Assembly (NCBI GenBank): GCA_026786225.1
Contig: JAJAYN010000349.1
Span: 1 to 5,204 of the forward strand
DNA from: Burkholderiales bacterium
GTDB lineage: Bacteria > Pseudomonadota > Gammaproteobacteria > Burkholderiales > Usitatibacteraceae
Direction: 5' to 3'
DNA length: 5,204 nt
The notes under the pieces were generated by a model. It searched no databases, had not been told where the DNA came from, and worked only from the letters and a program-made list of their open reading frames with translations. Below are positions 1-5,204 of the stretch, piece by piece. The position numbers and the translations under genes are program-made. Every line of letters starts with the position of its first letter. Positions within the stretch are counted from its first letter, which is position 1.

Positions 1-221
1 ACCGAAAAATCGATTCAAGCTGAATTGCGCGATATCGCCAGGGACCGCACCACGTTGGTGATCGCGCACCGACTCTCCACGATTATTGACGCCGATCAGA
101 TTCTGGTCATGGACCTGGGGCGCATAGTAGAACGAGGCAACTTCCGTGAATTGATTGAGCAGAATGGTAGTTCGCAGAGATGTGGCGCTTGCAGCAGCAG
201 GAAGAGGCGACGGCAATTTAG
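1..221 (+). CDS. ABC transporter ATP-binding domain, C-terminal fragment (Atm1/HMT1-type exporter), frameshifted near its end
   Basis: This is the 3' end of an ABC exporter gene (fused membrane and ATPase domains); everything before the window is missing, including Walker A, the signature motif and Walker B. Frame 1 opens with TEKSIQAELRDIA, the region just after the D-loop, and continues with TTLVIAHRLST, whose His (codon 67-69) is the H-loop/switch histidine that senses the ATP gamma-phosphate. The segment ILVMDLGRIVERG is the usual distal ATPase strand. The family normally ends with a helix like NGxYAxMWxLQQQEE. Here frame 1 degenerates after NGS (163-171), while frame 3 carries AEMWRLQQQEEATAI and a TAG stop at 219-221, so one base appears to be lost around 169-173. 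Read literally, frame 1 runs on to a stop at 304-306 with a basic tail unlike the family. The C-terminal wording resembles Atm1-like exporters of glutathione or metal conjugates, but the substrate cannot be told. Family confidence is high; whether the frameshift is real or a sequencing error is open. Confidence 0.85.
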
Positions 222-327
222 CGCATCGCGGCGACTGGTCTATTTCGGAAGGAATTGTCACGAAACTCCAATGCCCGCGCGCCTTCTGGCGTATTTAGTT
301 CTGTAAACCCGCGCCAGTACTAGACTT

Positions 328-1227
328 TCACTTTTGCCGTACAGTTGGCGACAACACATTTCCACGCGCCCGCGCTTTGTCACCGGGTTTGATATTTGCG
401 AAAAGCATGGCTGCGGTACGCAACGCCTCGCCGCATTCGGTGTCGGTCAAACGTTCGCGTCCATTTTCACAAAGTGCAGCACGCGCAAACGAACGGGTGC
501 GTATGAGCTGCTCTTCCTGACGTGTGTAGGTTGTCAATGCCGTGTTGAAAAGATAGGCGCGACGCGGCGTGATGCCATCGATGCAGCGTTCTTTCTGCGT
601 CTCGGGTTTTGCCTGCAGGCACTTTGTGCCGCTCAGAAAGCGCTCCTGGTTTGCCTTCCAGGTTTCCGCAATATCGACCGCGAACACACCGCTTTCAACG
701 GTGGACTCAATCAGCAGGGCGGGCGATTCTGATCGTGGCGCCAACGTATTGTTTTCGAGTCGGTCATAGATGTCGGTAAACGCGCCCTTGTACAGCGCAC
801 AACCAATTCTCGCCGCCTGAATGCACTCTTCTCCAGCGTACACATCGCCGACATAAATCAGTTTTACCCGGGCTTTGTCTTTCGCATCTTCGGCAAGCGT
901 GAATACATGATCAACGACGCAACGCCAGATAGTCGACGCGGCGTCATCGCTGAGGCAGTCGTCGCGGATAAAAAGGTAGCCATCTTTCCAGCCCGACGCT
1001 GCTTTTTGCGCTGCCAGGGCCTCAGTGGAAGTACCGCGCTGCAATACGTTCAATACAAATTCGCTGGCACCATGCCGTACCGATATCTCCAGACGCAATT
1101 TATCTGGCGTCGGGCCAACCAATGTCTCAGCCACAACGCGAACCGGGGCGTCCATCAAAACGACCGGTGCCGCGTGAGCTGCACTCATAAAAAACCACAC
1201 GAAAGCCATGAGCGAATAGCGCTTCAT
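328..1227 (-). CDS. Exported protein of unknown family with eight cysteines
   Basis: I do not recognise this 299-aa protein. Its start has a classic Sec signal peptide: MKR charged region, hydrophobic core about residues 6-17, and an A-H-A motif giving likely cleavage after Ala19, so it should be periplasmic or outer-membrane associated. The signal has no lipobox cysteine. The mature part has exactly eight cysteines at 91, 103, 135, 143, 203, 215, 253 and 265. They form four sequence-adjacent pairs spaced 12, 8, 12 and 12 residues, consistent with up to four disulfides in the oxidising periplasm. No transmembrane segment follows the signal, and the rest is a mix of polar and short hydrophobic stretches with a basic C-terminus. 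Its ATG overlaps the TGA of the hydrolase gene as ATGA (1224-1227), making it the last gene of the metY-led operon and probably translated by coupling, since only a weak, distant AAGGG lies upstream. Coding status is well supported by the signal peptide and the overlap; function is unknown. Confidence 0.85.
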   Translation of the reverse strand: MKRYSLMAFVWFFMSAAHAAPVVLMDAPVRVVAETLVGPTPDKLRLEISVRHGASEFVLNVLQRGTSTEALAAQKAASGWKDGYLFIRDDCLSDDAASTIWRCVVDHVFTLAEDAKDKARVKLIYVGDVYAGEECIQAARIGCALYKGAFTDIYDRLENNTLAPRSESPALLIESTVESGVFAVDIAETWKANQERFLSGTKCLQAKPETQKERCIDGITPRRAYLFNTALTTYTRQEEQLIRTRSFARAALCENGRERLTDTECGEALRTAAMLFANIKPGDKARARGNVLSPTVRQK

Positions 1228-2018
1228 GGAAGCAGAAAACCCTTGAGCGCATCTAATACCTTCCCTGGCGCTTCCTGCATCATGCTGTGACCAGCCTCGG
1301 GAAGTGTGATCATGGTCACGTTTGCCAGGCGTGCGGCGAGCGCTTTGGCCGCCTTGGCAGGGGTTAACAGATCATTGCTGCCCGCGACGATCAAAATAGG
1401 TATCGCGATGGCGGCAAGCGTCGCATCATCCATTTCAAATGCGCGGCAAGCGGTGAGATCCTTCGCCATTACGCCGGGGCGGCTTTGTGCGAGCGATCTC
1501 GCCCCGGCCATCATGGTTGAGGTGCCGGGCGTGGCATTTCTGCCCCATTTCAACTGTGGTGCGTGACCCCAGATATTGAGCATGTCCATTGCGTCGTTGG
1601 GACGGTTCAGCGCTGCGTCCATCAACGTATCGGAGACCGGCATCGGCACGCTGGCGCCGATTAATGCGATTTGCGAAACGCGTGACCGATAGCGCGCGGT
1701 CGCGTCAAGCGCGACGAGTGAACCCATGCTGTGGCCAACCAGCGCCGCGCTCGCAATGTTGCCGTTGTCGAGCAGATTCATGAGCCAGTCGGTATTTGCC
1801 GCGATGGATACTTTCGCATCGCCAAAACTCTTTCCGTGACCCGGCAAGTCCGGCGCGAGCGCATTCCAGCCGTGATGCGCGAAGTAGCGCGCCTGCAATG
1901 TCCATACACTGTGGTCATTGGCTGTGCCGTGAATGAATAGGACGCTCGGCTTGGAGGCATCGAATTTTTTGCCTCCGGTATAGACGTAGGCAGGCTGCTG
2001 CTGCACGAGAAACCTCAT
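1224..2018 (-). CDS. Alpha/beta-hydrolase fold protein
   Basis: This is a 264-aa serine hydrolase of the alpha/beta-hydrolase superfamily, likely cytoplasmic because no signal peptide is present. Visible motifs in order: the oxyanion-region HG (His30-Gly31 in LFIHGTA), the DLPGHG loop (57-62), the nucleophile elbow G-H-S-M-G with Ser97, an acid in GSNDLLTP (Asp216), and the catalytic His244 in EAGHSMMQEAP. The triad is therefore intact, and the length fits a complete enzyme with a small cap around residues 125-190. The family includes esterases, C-C hydrolases and haloperoxidase-like proteins, so the substrate cannot be assigned. It is not MetX (homoserine O-acetyltransferase), which is about 100 residues longer and has a different nucleophile elbow. 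The ATG overlaps the metY-like TGA by 4 bp (ATGA at 2015-2018), and its own stop overlaps the next start in the same way. This placement suggests co-expression with sulfur amino-acid synthesis, perhaps acting on an acetyl or thioester metabolite, which is inference only. Confidence 0.92.
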   Translation of the reverse strand: MRFLVQQQPAYVYTGGKKFDASKPSVLFIHGTANDHSVWTLQARYFAHHGWNALAPDLPGHGKSFGDAKVSIAANTDWLMNLLDNGNIASAALVGHSMGSLVALDATARYRSRVSQIALIGASVPMPVSDTLMDAALNRPNDAMDMLNIWGHAPQLKWGRNATPGTSTMMAGARSLAQSRPGVMAKDLTACRAFEMDDATLAAIAIPILIVAGSNDLLTPAKAAKALAARLANVTMITLPEAGHSMMQEAPGKVLDALKGFLLP

Positions 2019-3331
2019 GCGCCAGCCGCCTTGCCTGCGGCGTATAGCGCCTTCGACAAGTCTTCCATCAGGTCATCGGCGTGCTCGATACCGATCGACA
2101 ACCGGATGGTGCCCTCGCTGATGCCTGCAGCCTTTAACGCATCGGCGTCCATCCTGAAGTGCGTGGTGGACGCAGGATGAATGACGAGTGATTTGGCGTC
2201 GCCGATGTTGGCCAGGTGTGAAAACAGTGACAGCTTCTCGATAAAAATCCTGCCCGCGTCTTTCGCGTTTCCACTACCACCTTTCAGGTCAAAGCTGATT
2301 ACTGCGCCAGCGCCGTCTGGCAATAACTGCTTCGTCAGCTCGTGATCCGGATGCGATGCGAGCTCGGGATAGGTGACGTGTGCGACGGCTTTGTTGAGCG
2401 ACAAAAATTGCGCGATCTTGCGCGTGTTTTCCACGTGCCGTGGCATGCGCACATGCAGCGTTTCGAGCCCCTGCAAAATCTGGAAAGCAGTCATCGGTGC
2501 CATCGCTGCGCCAAAGTCGCGCAGGCCTTCGCGGCGCGCACGCAACGCGAACGCAGCCACCGAGGACTCCTCAGACATCACCATGCCGTGAAAGCCGTCG
2601 TAGGGCTCGGTGAGTGTGGGGAATTTTCCAGAGCGCTCCCAATCGAAAGTCCCACCGTCGATCAGCACACCGCCAATCACCACGCCATGGCCGGATAGAA
2701 ATTTGGTGGCCGAATGCATCACGATGTCTGCGCCCTGTGTGATCGGTCGCGACAGGAAGGGTGTTGTCAGGGTGGCGTCAACCATCAGTGGCAAGCCGGC
2801 GTTATGTGCAAGGTCTGCGACGGCCGGGACATTGAGTACATCAAGGCCCGGATTACCCACCGTCTCACCGAACACCAGGCGCGTATTGGGCCGGATCGCT
2901 TTTTTCCAGGCGTCGAGATCGCGGCCATTTACGAATGTCGTTTCAATGCCAAATCGTGGCAGGGTGTAACTCAATAAATTATGCGAGCCGCCGTAAAGAG
3001 CATTGGACGCAACGATGTGCGAACCGGCACCCATCAGCGTGGCAATAGCCAGATGAAGGGCAGCCTGCCCACTGGCTGTTGCGATCGCGGCAGGCGCGCC
3101 TTCGAGCGCGGACATGCGTTCTTCGAATACCGACAGCGTCGGATTGGAAATTCGCGAATAGACGTGCCCCGTGCGTTCCAGATTAAACAGCGACGCGGCG
3201 GTTTCGGTATCAGGGAATACGAAGGACGCCGTTTGGTAGATCGGTACCGCGCGTGCGCCGGTCGTAGGATCTGGCGATTGGCCGGCGTGAACGGCAAGTG
3301 TATCGAGACGGGGATATTTCGGTGAGGACAT
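2015..3331 (-). CDS. metY: O-acetylhomoserine sulfhydrylase (O-acetylhomoserine aminocarboxypropyltransferase), PLP-dependent
   Basis: This is a 438-aa cytoplasmic enzyme of the Cys/Met-metabolism PLP family (fold type I). MetY converts O-acetylhomoserine plus sulfide into homocysteine and acetate, the direct-sulfhydrylation route to methionine. The PLP-binding lysine is Lys210 in MHSATKFLSGHG. Other family residues are visible: Tyr58 and Arg60 in YSRISNPT (phosphate contact from the neighbouring subunit), Tyr113 in ALYGGSHN (ring stacking), Asp185 in MVDATLTTP (pyridine nitrogen), and Arg410 in IRLSIGIEH (substrate carboxylate). The length, the start TLAVHAGQ and the segment LANIGDAKSLVIHPASTTH favour the O-acetylhomoserine branch over the shorter MetZ, MetB and MetC enzymes, though exact substrate preference cannot be read from sequence. 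The segment GETVGNPGLDV stands where many relatives have ESxGNP. It is the first gene of the minus-strand operon and overlaps the hydrolase by ATGA. The ATG at 3329-3331 fits the family N-terminus; no strong Shine-Dalgarno is seen and no SAM riboswitch is recognised in the 110 bp upstream. Confidence 0.93.
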   Translation of the reverse strand: MSSPKYPRLDTLAVHAGQSPDPTTGARAVPIYQTASFVFPDTETAASLFNLERTGHVYSRISNPTLSVFEERMSALEGAPAAIATASGQAALHLAIATLMGAGSHIVASNALYGGSHNLLSYTLPRFGIETTFVNGRDLDAWKKAIRPNTRLVFGETVGNPGLDVLNVPAVADLAHNAGLPLMVDATLTTPFLSRPITQGADIVMHSATKFLSGHGVVIGGVLIDGGTFDWERSGKFPTLTEPYDGFHGMVMSEESSVAAFALRARREGLRDFGAAMAPMTAFQILQGLETLHVRMPRHVENTRKIAQFLSLNKAVAHVTYPELASHPDHELTKQLLPDGAGAVISFDLKGGSGNAKDAGRIFIEKLSLFSHLANIGDAKSLVIHPASTTHFRMDADALKAAGISEGTIRLSIGIEHADDLMEDLSKALYAAGKAAGA

Positions 3332-3361
3332 TGTTGTCGGTATTCAGAGGCTTGCGATTGA

Positions 3362-3390
3362 AATCTAAGCCGGCGCATGAAATCTTGCCA
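3362..3390 (-). promoter_or_regulatory. Possible weak sigma70-type promoter for the metY operon
   Basis: On the minus strand TGGCAA (3390-3385) is followed after 17 bp by TAGATT (3367-3362). These match the -35 and -10 consensus at only 3 and 4 of 6 positions. Transcription would start near 3355, about 24 nt before the metY ATG. Spacing and position are sensible, but the match is poor and this is a suggestion only. Confidence 0.22.
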
Positions 3391-3413
3391 GAACGACATT
3401 CCTTTGTTAAGGT
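3385..3413 (+). promoter_or_regulatory. Possible sigma70-type promoter for pbpG
   Basis: TTGCCA (3385-3390, 5 of 6 consensus matches) is followed after 17 bp by TAAGGT (3408-3413, 3 of 6 matches). The predicted start near 3420 leaves a leader of about 22 nt before the GTG at 3442. The -35 hexamer occupies the same six bases as the candidate -35 of the opposite-strand promoter. The weak -10 keeps confidence low. Confidence 0.25.
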
Positions 3414-3441
3414 GTTGGACAAATCACAAATTGGTGGCCAG

Positions 3442-4374
3442 GTGCAACTCTCCATTTCTCCTATTATCGCGACTTTTAGCGCGACGCTGATGTTTTGCGT
3501 CGCAACGTGCGCGGTCGCACAGACGCCGCGTAACACCACCAAAGTAAAGCCTGCCGCCGCCCGTGCCAAGCCGACCGGCGTTGCCGATTTCAACAAGGAT
3601 GGCATGCCGAATCTGCAATCGCATGCCTTCATGGTGTTTGACCCGATCACCGGGCGCGCCTTGTTTTCCAAGAATGCCGATCAGGCGGTACCGATTGCGT
3701 CGATCACCAAACTGATGACGGCGATGGTGGTGCTTGAAGCCAAGCTGGATATGGACGAGGCGCTCATCGTCGACAAGGACGATATTGACATGCTCAAGGG
3801 ATCGCGGTCGCGGATTCCGGTTGGCGCGGCCTTCCGCCGTGAAGATTTAATGCGCCTGGCCTTGATGGCATCAGATAACCGCGCCGCGGCTGCGTTGGGC
3901 CGTACCTATCCGGGCGGCACCGTCGCATTTGTCGAGGCGATGAATGCGAAAGCGCACCTGCTGGGACTGCAGAACGCCAAATTCGTGGACCCTACCGGCC
4001 TCGCGCCAGGCAATGTGGCCAGCCCGCAGGATTTGGCATTGCTGGTTTCGGCCGCATCCACATTTCCCGAGATCCGTGAATTTTCAACTGCGCAGGAATT
4101 GCACGTCACGCTTGCGACAGGCGGGCGTTCGATGGGCTTCAACAACACCAATGCGCTGGTGCGTTCACAGGGCTGGAATATCGGCTTGTCAAAAACCGGC
4201 TTTATCAATGAAGCTGGCAAATGCCTGGTGATGCACGCCACCATTGCCAACAATCCTGTCGTGATCGTACTGCTCGACTCTTGGGGAAAACTCACCAGGA
4301 TTGGTGACGCCAATCGTATCAAGAAGTGGCTGGAAACGCAGAAGGTTGCGGAGTTCGCGGCCAAAAAAGGCTGA
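3442..4374 (+). CDS. pbpG: Penicillin-binding protein 7-like D-alanyl-D-alanine endopeptidase/carboxypeptidase
   Basis: This is a periplasmic serine peptidase of the S11 family (low-molecular-mass PBP) that cleaves D-Ala-meso-DAP cross-links or terminal D-Ala in peptidoglycan. Numbering from the GTG at 3442 gives 310 aa, close to the length of E. coli PBP7. All three active-site motifs are present: S87-I-T-K90 (Ser nucleophile and Lys), S144-D-N146, and K251-T-G253. Flanking wording (PIASITKLMTAMVVLE, YPGGTVAFVEAMN, NNTNALV, GKCLVMHA) fits PbpG better than DacA/DacC, and there is no C-terminal amphipathic anchor. Residues 1-26 form a signal peptide with a hydrophobic core and A-V-A cleavage before Gln27. 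The frame is open upstream to 3298 but would then run into the metY start, so a later start is preferred. GTG 3442 has GGTGG at 3433-3437 in front but gives an n-region without a basic residue; TTG 3415 or GTG 3412 are alternatives. It is divergent from metY, with the LutA-like gene downstream on the same strand. Confidence 0.9.
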   Translation: MQLSISPIIATFSATLMFCVATCAVAQTPRNTTKVKPAAARAKPTGVADFNKDGMPNLQSHAFMVFDPITGRALFSKNADQAVPIASITKLMTAMVVLEAKLDMDEALIVDKDDIDMLKGSRSRIPVGAAFRREDLMRLALMASDNRAAAALGRTYPGGTVAFVEAMNAKAHLLGLQNAKFVDPTGLAPGNVASPQDLALLVSAASTFPEIREFSTAQELHVTLATGGRSMGFNNTNALVRSQGWNIGLSKTGFINEAGKCLVMHATIANNPVVIVLLDSWGKLTRIGDANRIKKWLETQKVAEFAAKKG

Positions 4375-4383
4375 CCTCCCAGC

Positions 4384-4400
4384 ATCGGCGACCGATTTCT
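4384..4400 (+). terminator. Weak hairpin after pbpG, possible terminator
   Basis: ATCGG (4384-4388) and CCGAT (4392-4396) form a perfect 5-bp stem with a 3-nt loop, followed by TTCT. It lies 9 bp after the pbpG stop. The stem is short and the T tract is interrupted, so termination would be inefficient at best. Confidence 0.2.
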
Positions 4401-4482
4401 GGCTGCGTGCAACCGCATTGGATATACATAACTTTACCCATCGCAGTTTGCCTTCACTCAGGCCCCATGCTCAAATGGCGGC

Positions 4483-5204
4483 ATGAAAGTCGGCCTCTTC
4501 GTTACCTGTCTTGTAGACCTTGTCCGCCCCAACATTGGCTTTGCGACCTGCAAACTTCTGGAGGATGCTGGTTGCGAGGTGGTCGTCCCCGAAGCGCAAA
4601 CCTGTTGCGGTCAGCCCGGCTACAACTCCGGCGCGCGCGATATTGCCAAGACGCTGGCCAGAAAGGTTCTCGCCGAATTCAAGCACTGCGATTACGTCGT
4701 TGCGCCTTCCGGTTCCTGTTCCGGGCAAATGAAGCTGCATGTGGTCGAGGATTTATTCAAAGGCGAACCCGAGGAAGCCGATTTCCGTGAGCTTGCGGCC
4801 AAGTGGTACGAACTCTCGGATTTTCTGGTGAACGTATTGAAGATTCAAAAGCTCGCCGCCAAATTCGATGGGACTGTGACCTACCACGATAGCTGCGCTG
4901 GTCTGCGTGAGCTCGGCATCAAGGCGCAGCCGCGTTCGTTGCTTGCACAGTCGGGATGCGCGCTGAGTGAAATGCAGGACGCCGAAAAATGTTGCGGTTT
5001 TGGCGGCACGTTTTCGATCAAGCTCGGCGAGATTTCCACGCGCATGGCGGAGAACAAGTGCGTCAATATCGGTGTGTCCGGCGCCAGCGCGGTGGTCGGC
5101 GGCGCTCTGGGCTGCTTGCTGAATATTGAAGGCCGATTGCGGCGTAACGGCGACATGAAAACGAAGTTGTACCACTTCGCGGAAATTGCTGCGGGAATGG
5201 CGAA
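4483..5204 (+). CDS. lutA: LutA-type (Fe-S)-binding protein with two CCG domains, 3' end outside the window
   Basis: This is a subunit of the LutABC L-lactate oxidation complex, which converts lactate to pyruvate; LutA-like proteins carry two cysteine-rich (CCG/DUF224) domains also found in GlpC, GlcF and HdrB. The frame starts at ATG 4483 and is open to the edge, giving 240 residues, near the usual full length, so only a few codons should be missing. Domain 1: Cys9 in FVTCLVDL, CCGQPGYNSG at 41-50, and Cys79 in APSGSCSG. Domain 2: Cys138 in YHDSCAGLRELG, CCGFGGTFS at 170-178, and Cys211 in GCLLNIEGRL. The spacing from Cys9 to Cys41 and from Cys138 to Cys170 is the same, 31 intervening residues, showing the internal duplication. 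The residues before Cys211 (GGAL) differ from the GAD wording I recall in relatives. No signal peptide is present, so it is cytoplasmic. It follows pbpG by 108 bp with no strong Shine-Dalgarno; lutB and lutC are expected downstream. Confidence 0.92.
   Translation, partial: MKVGLFVTCLVDLVRPNIGFATCKLLEDAGCEVVVPEAQTCCGQPGYNSGARDIAKTLARKVLAEFKHCDYVVAPSGSCSGQMKLHVVEDLFKGEPEEADFRELAAKWYELSDFLVNVLKIQKLAAKFDGTVTYHDSCAGLRELGIKAQPRSLLAQSGCALSEMQDAEKCCGFGGTFSIKLGEISTRMAENKCVNIGVSGASAVVGGALGCLLNIEGRLRRNGDMKTKLYHFAEIAAGMA

Noticed and set aside
222..327. Possible bidirectional terminator between the convergent ABC gene and operon: CGCC-TTCT-GGCG (280-291) and CTGGCG (286-291) with CGCCAG (312-317).
   Set aside because: The two stems are mutually exclusive. 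One is 4-5 bp, the other has a 20-nt loop, and neither is followed by a T tract on either strand.
334..732. Plus-strand open frame of 132 codons opposite the exported protein gene.
   Set aside because: It has no recognisable motif and lies wholly antisense to a gene with a signal peptide and a coupled start; it is a shadow frame.
1224..2018. Hydrolase as a MetX homoserine O-acetyltransferase partner for MetY.
   Set aside because: The protein is about 100 residues too short and its GHSMGS elbow and surrounding motifs are those of generic hydrolases.
3493..3512. Lipoprotein signal in PbpG because of cysteines at residues 19 and 23 of the leader.
   Set aside because: Residues before them are Phe and Thr, which do not fit a lipobox; the A-V-A site just after is a better signal peptidase I site.
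3586..3621. EF-hand-like calcium loop DFNKDG near the start of mature PbpG (residues 49-60).
   Set aside because: Position 8 is proline rather than a hydrophobic residue and position 12 is serine instead of Glu or Asp, so only the first half of the loop matches by chance.
4423..4430. AT-rich TATACATA upstream of the LutA-like gene as a -10 box.
   Set aside because: No acceptable -35 hexamer is found 16-18 bp upstream, and no operator palindrome for a GntR-type lactate regulator is visible.

Overview
The window looks like a chromosomal segment of a betaproteobacterium, probably in or near the Burkholderiales. The main reasons are the close family resemblance of the penicillin-binding protein 7 homologue and the Atm1-type ABC exporter tail to proteins of that group, and a moderately GC-rich composition judged by eye. 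This assignment is an inference from remembered family sequences, not from a search. I see no tRNA, rRNA, CRISPR array, insertion sequence or long repeat.

Layout. Bases 1-221 (+) hold the last part of an Atm1/HMT1-type ABC transporter ATPase domain, apparently broken by a one-base frameshift near 169-173. It converges on a three-gene minus-strand operon covering 3331 down to 328. In order of transcription this encodes an O-acetylhomoserine sulfhydrylase (metY-like, 438 aa), a small alpha/beta-hydrolase (264 aa) and an exported protein of unknown family with eight cysteines (299 aa). Both gene junctions are 4-bp ATGA overlaps, so the three genes are very likely co-transcribed and translationally coupled. 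A 110-bp divergent intergenic region (3332-3441) separates this operon from a plus-strand pbpG-like gene for a periplasmic D-alanyl-D-alanine endopeptidase/carboxypeptidase (3442-4374, GTG start preferred). After a 108-bp gap comes a plus-strand LutA-type Fe-S (CCG-domain) protein starting at 4483 and running off the right edge. It is almost complete, and lutB and lutC would be expected beyond the edge.

Function. The operon opens with sulfide assimilation into homocysteine (MetY). The role of the attached hydrolase and the secreted cysteine-rich protein is not evident from sequence. PbpG acts in peptidoglycan remodelling, and the LutA-like protein belongs to L-lactate oxidation. These two have no obvious link to the operon. 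Nothing here amounts to a clear new defence or mobile system. The most interesting items are the tightly coupled metY-hydrolase-secreted protein trio, the regular cysteine spacing in the secreted protein, and the frameshift in the ABC gene.
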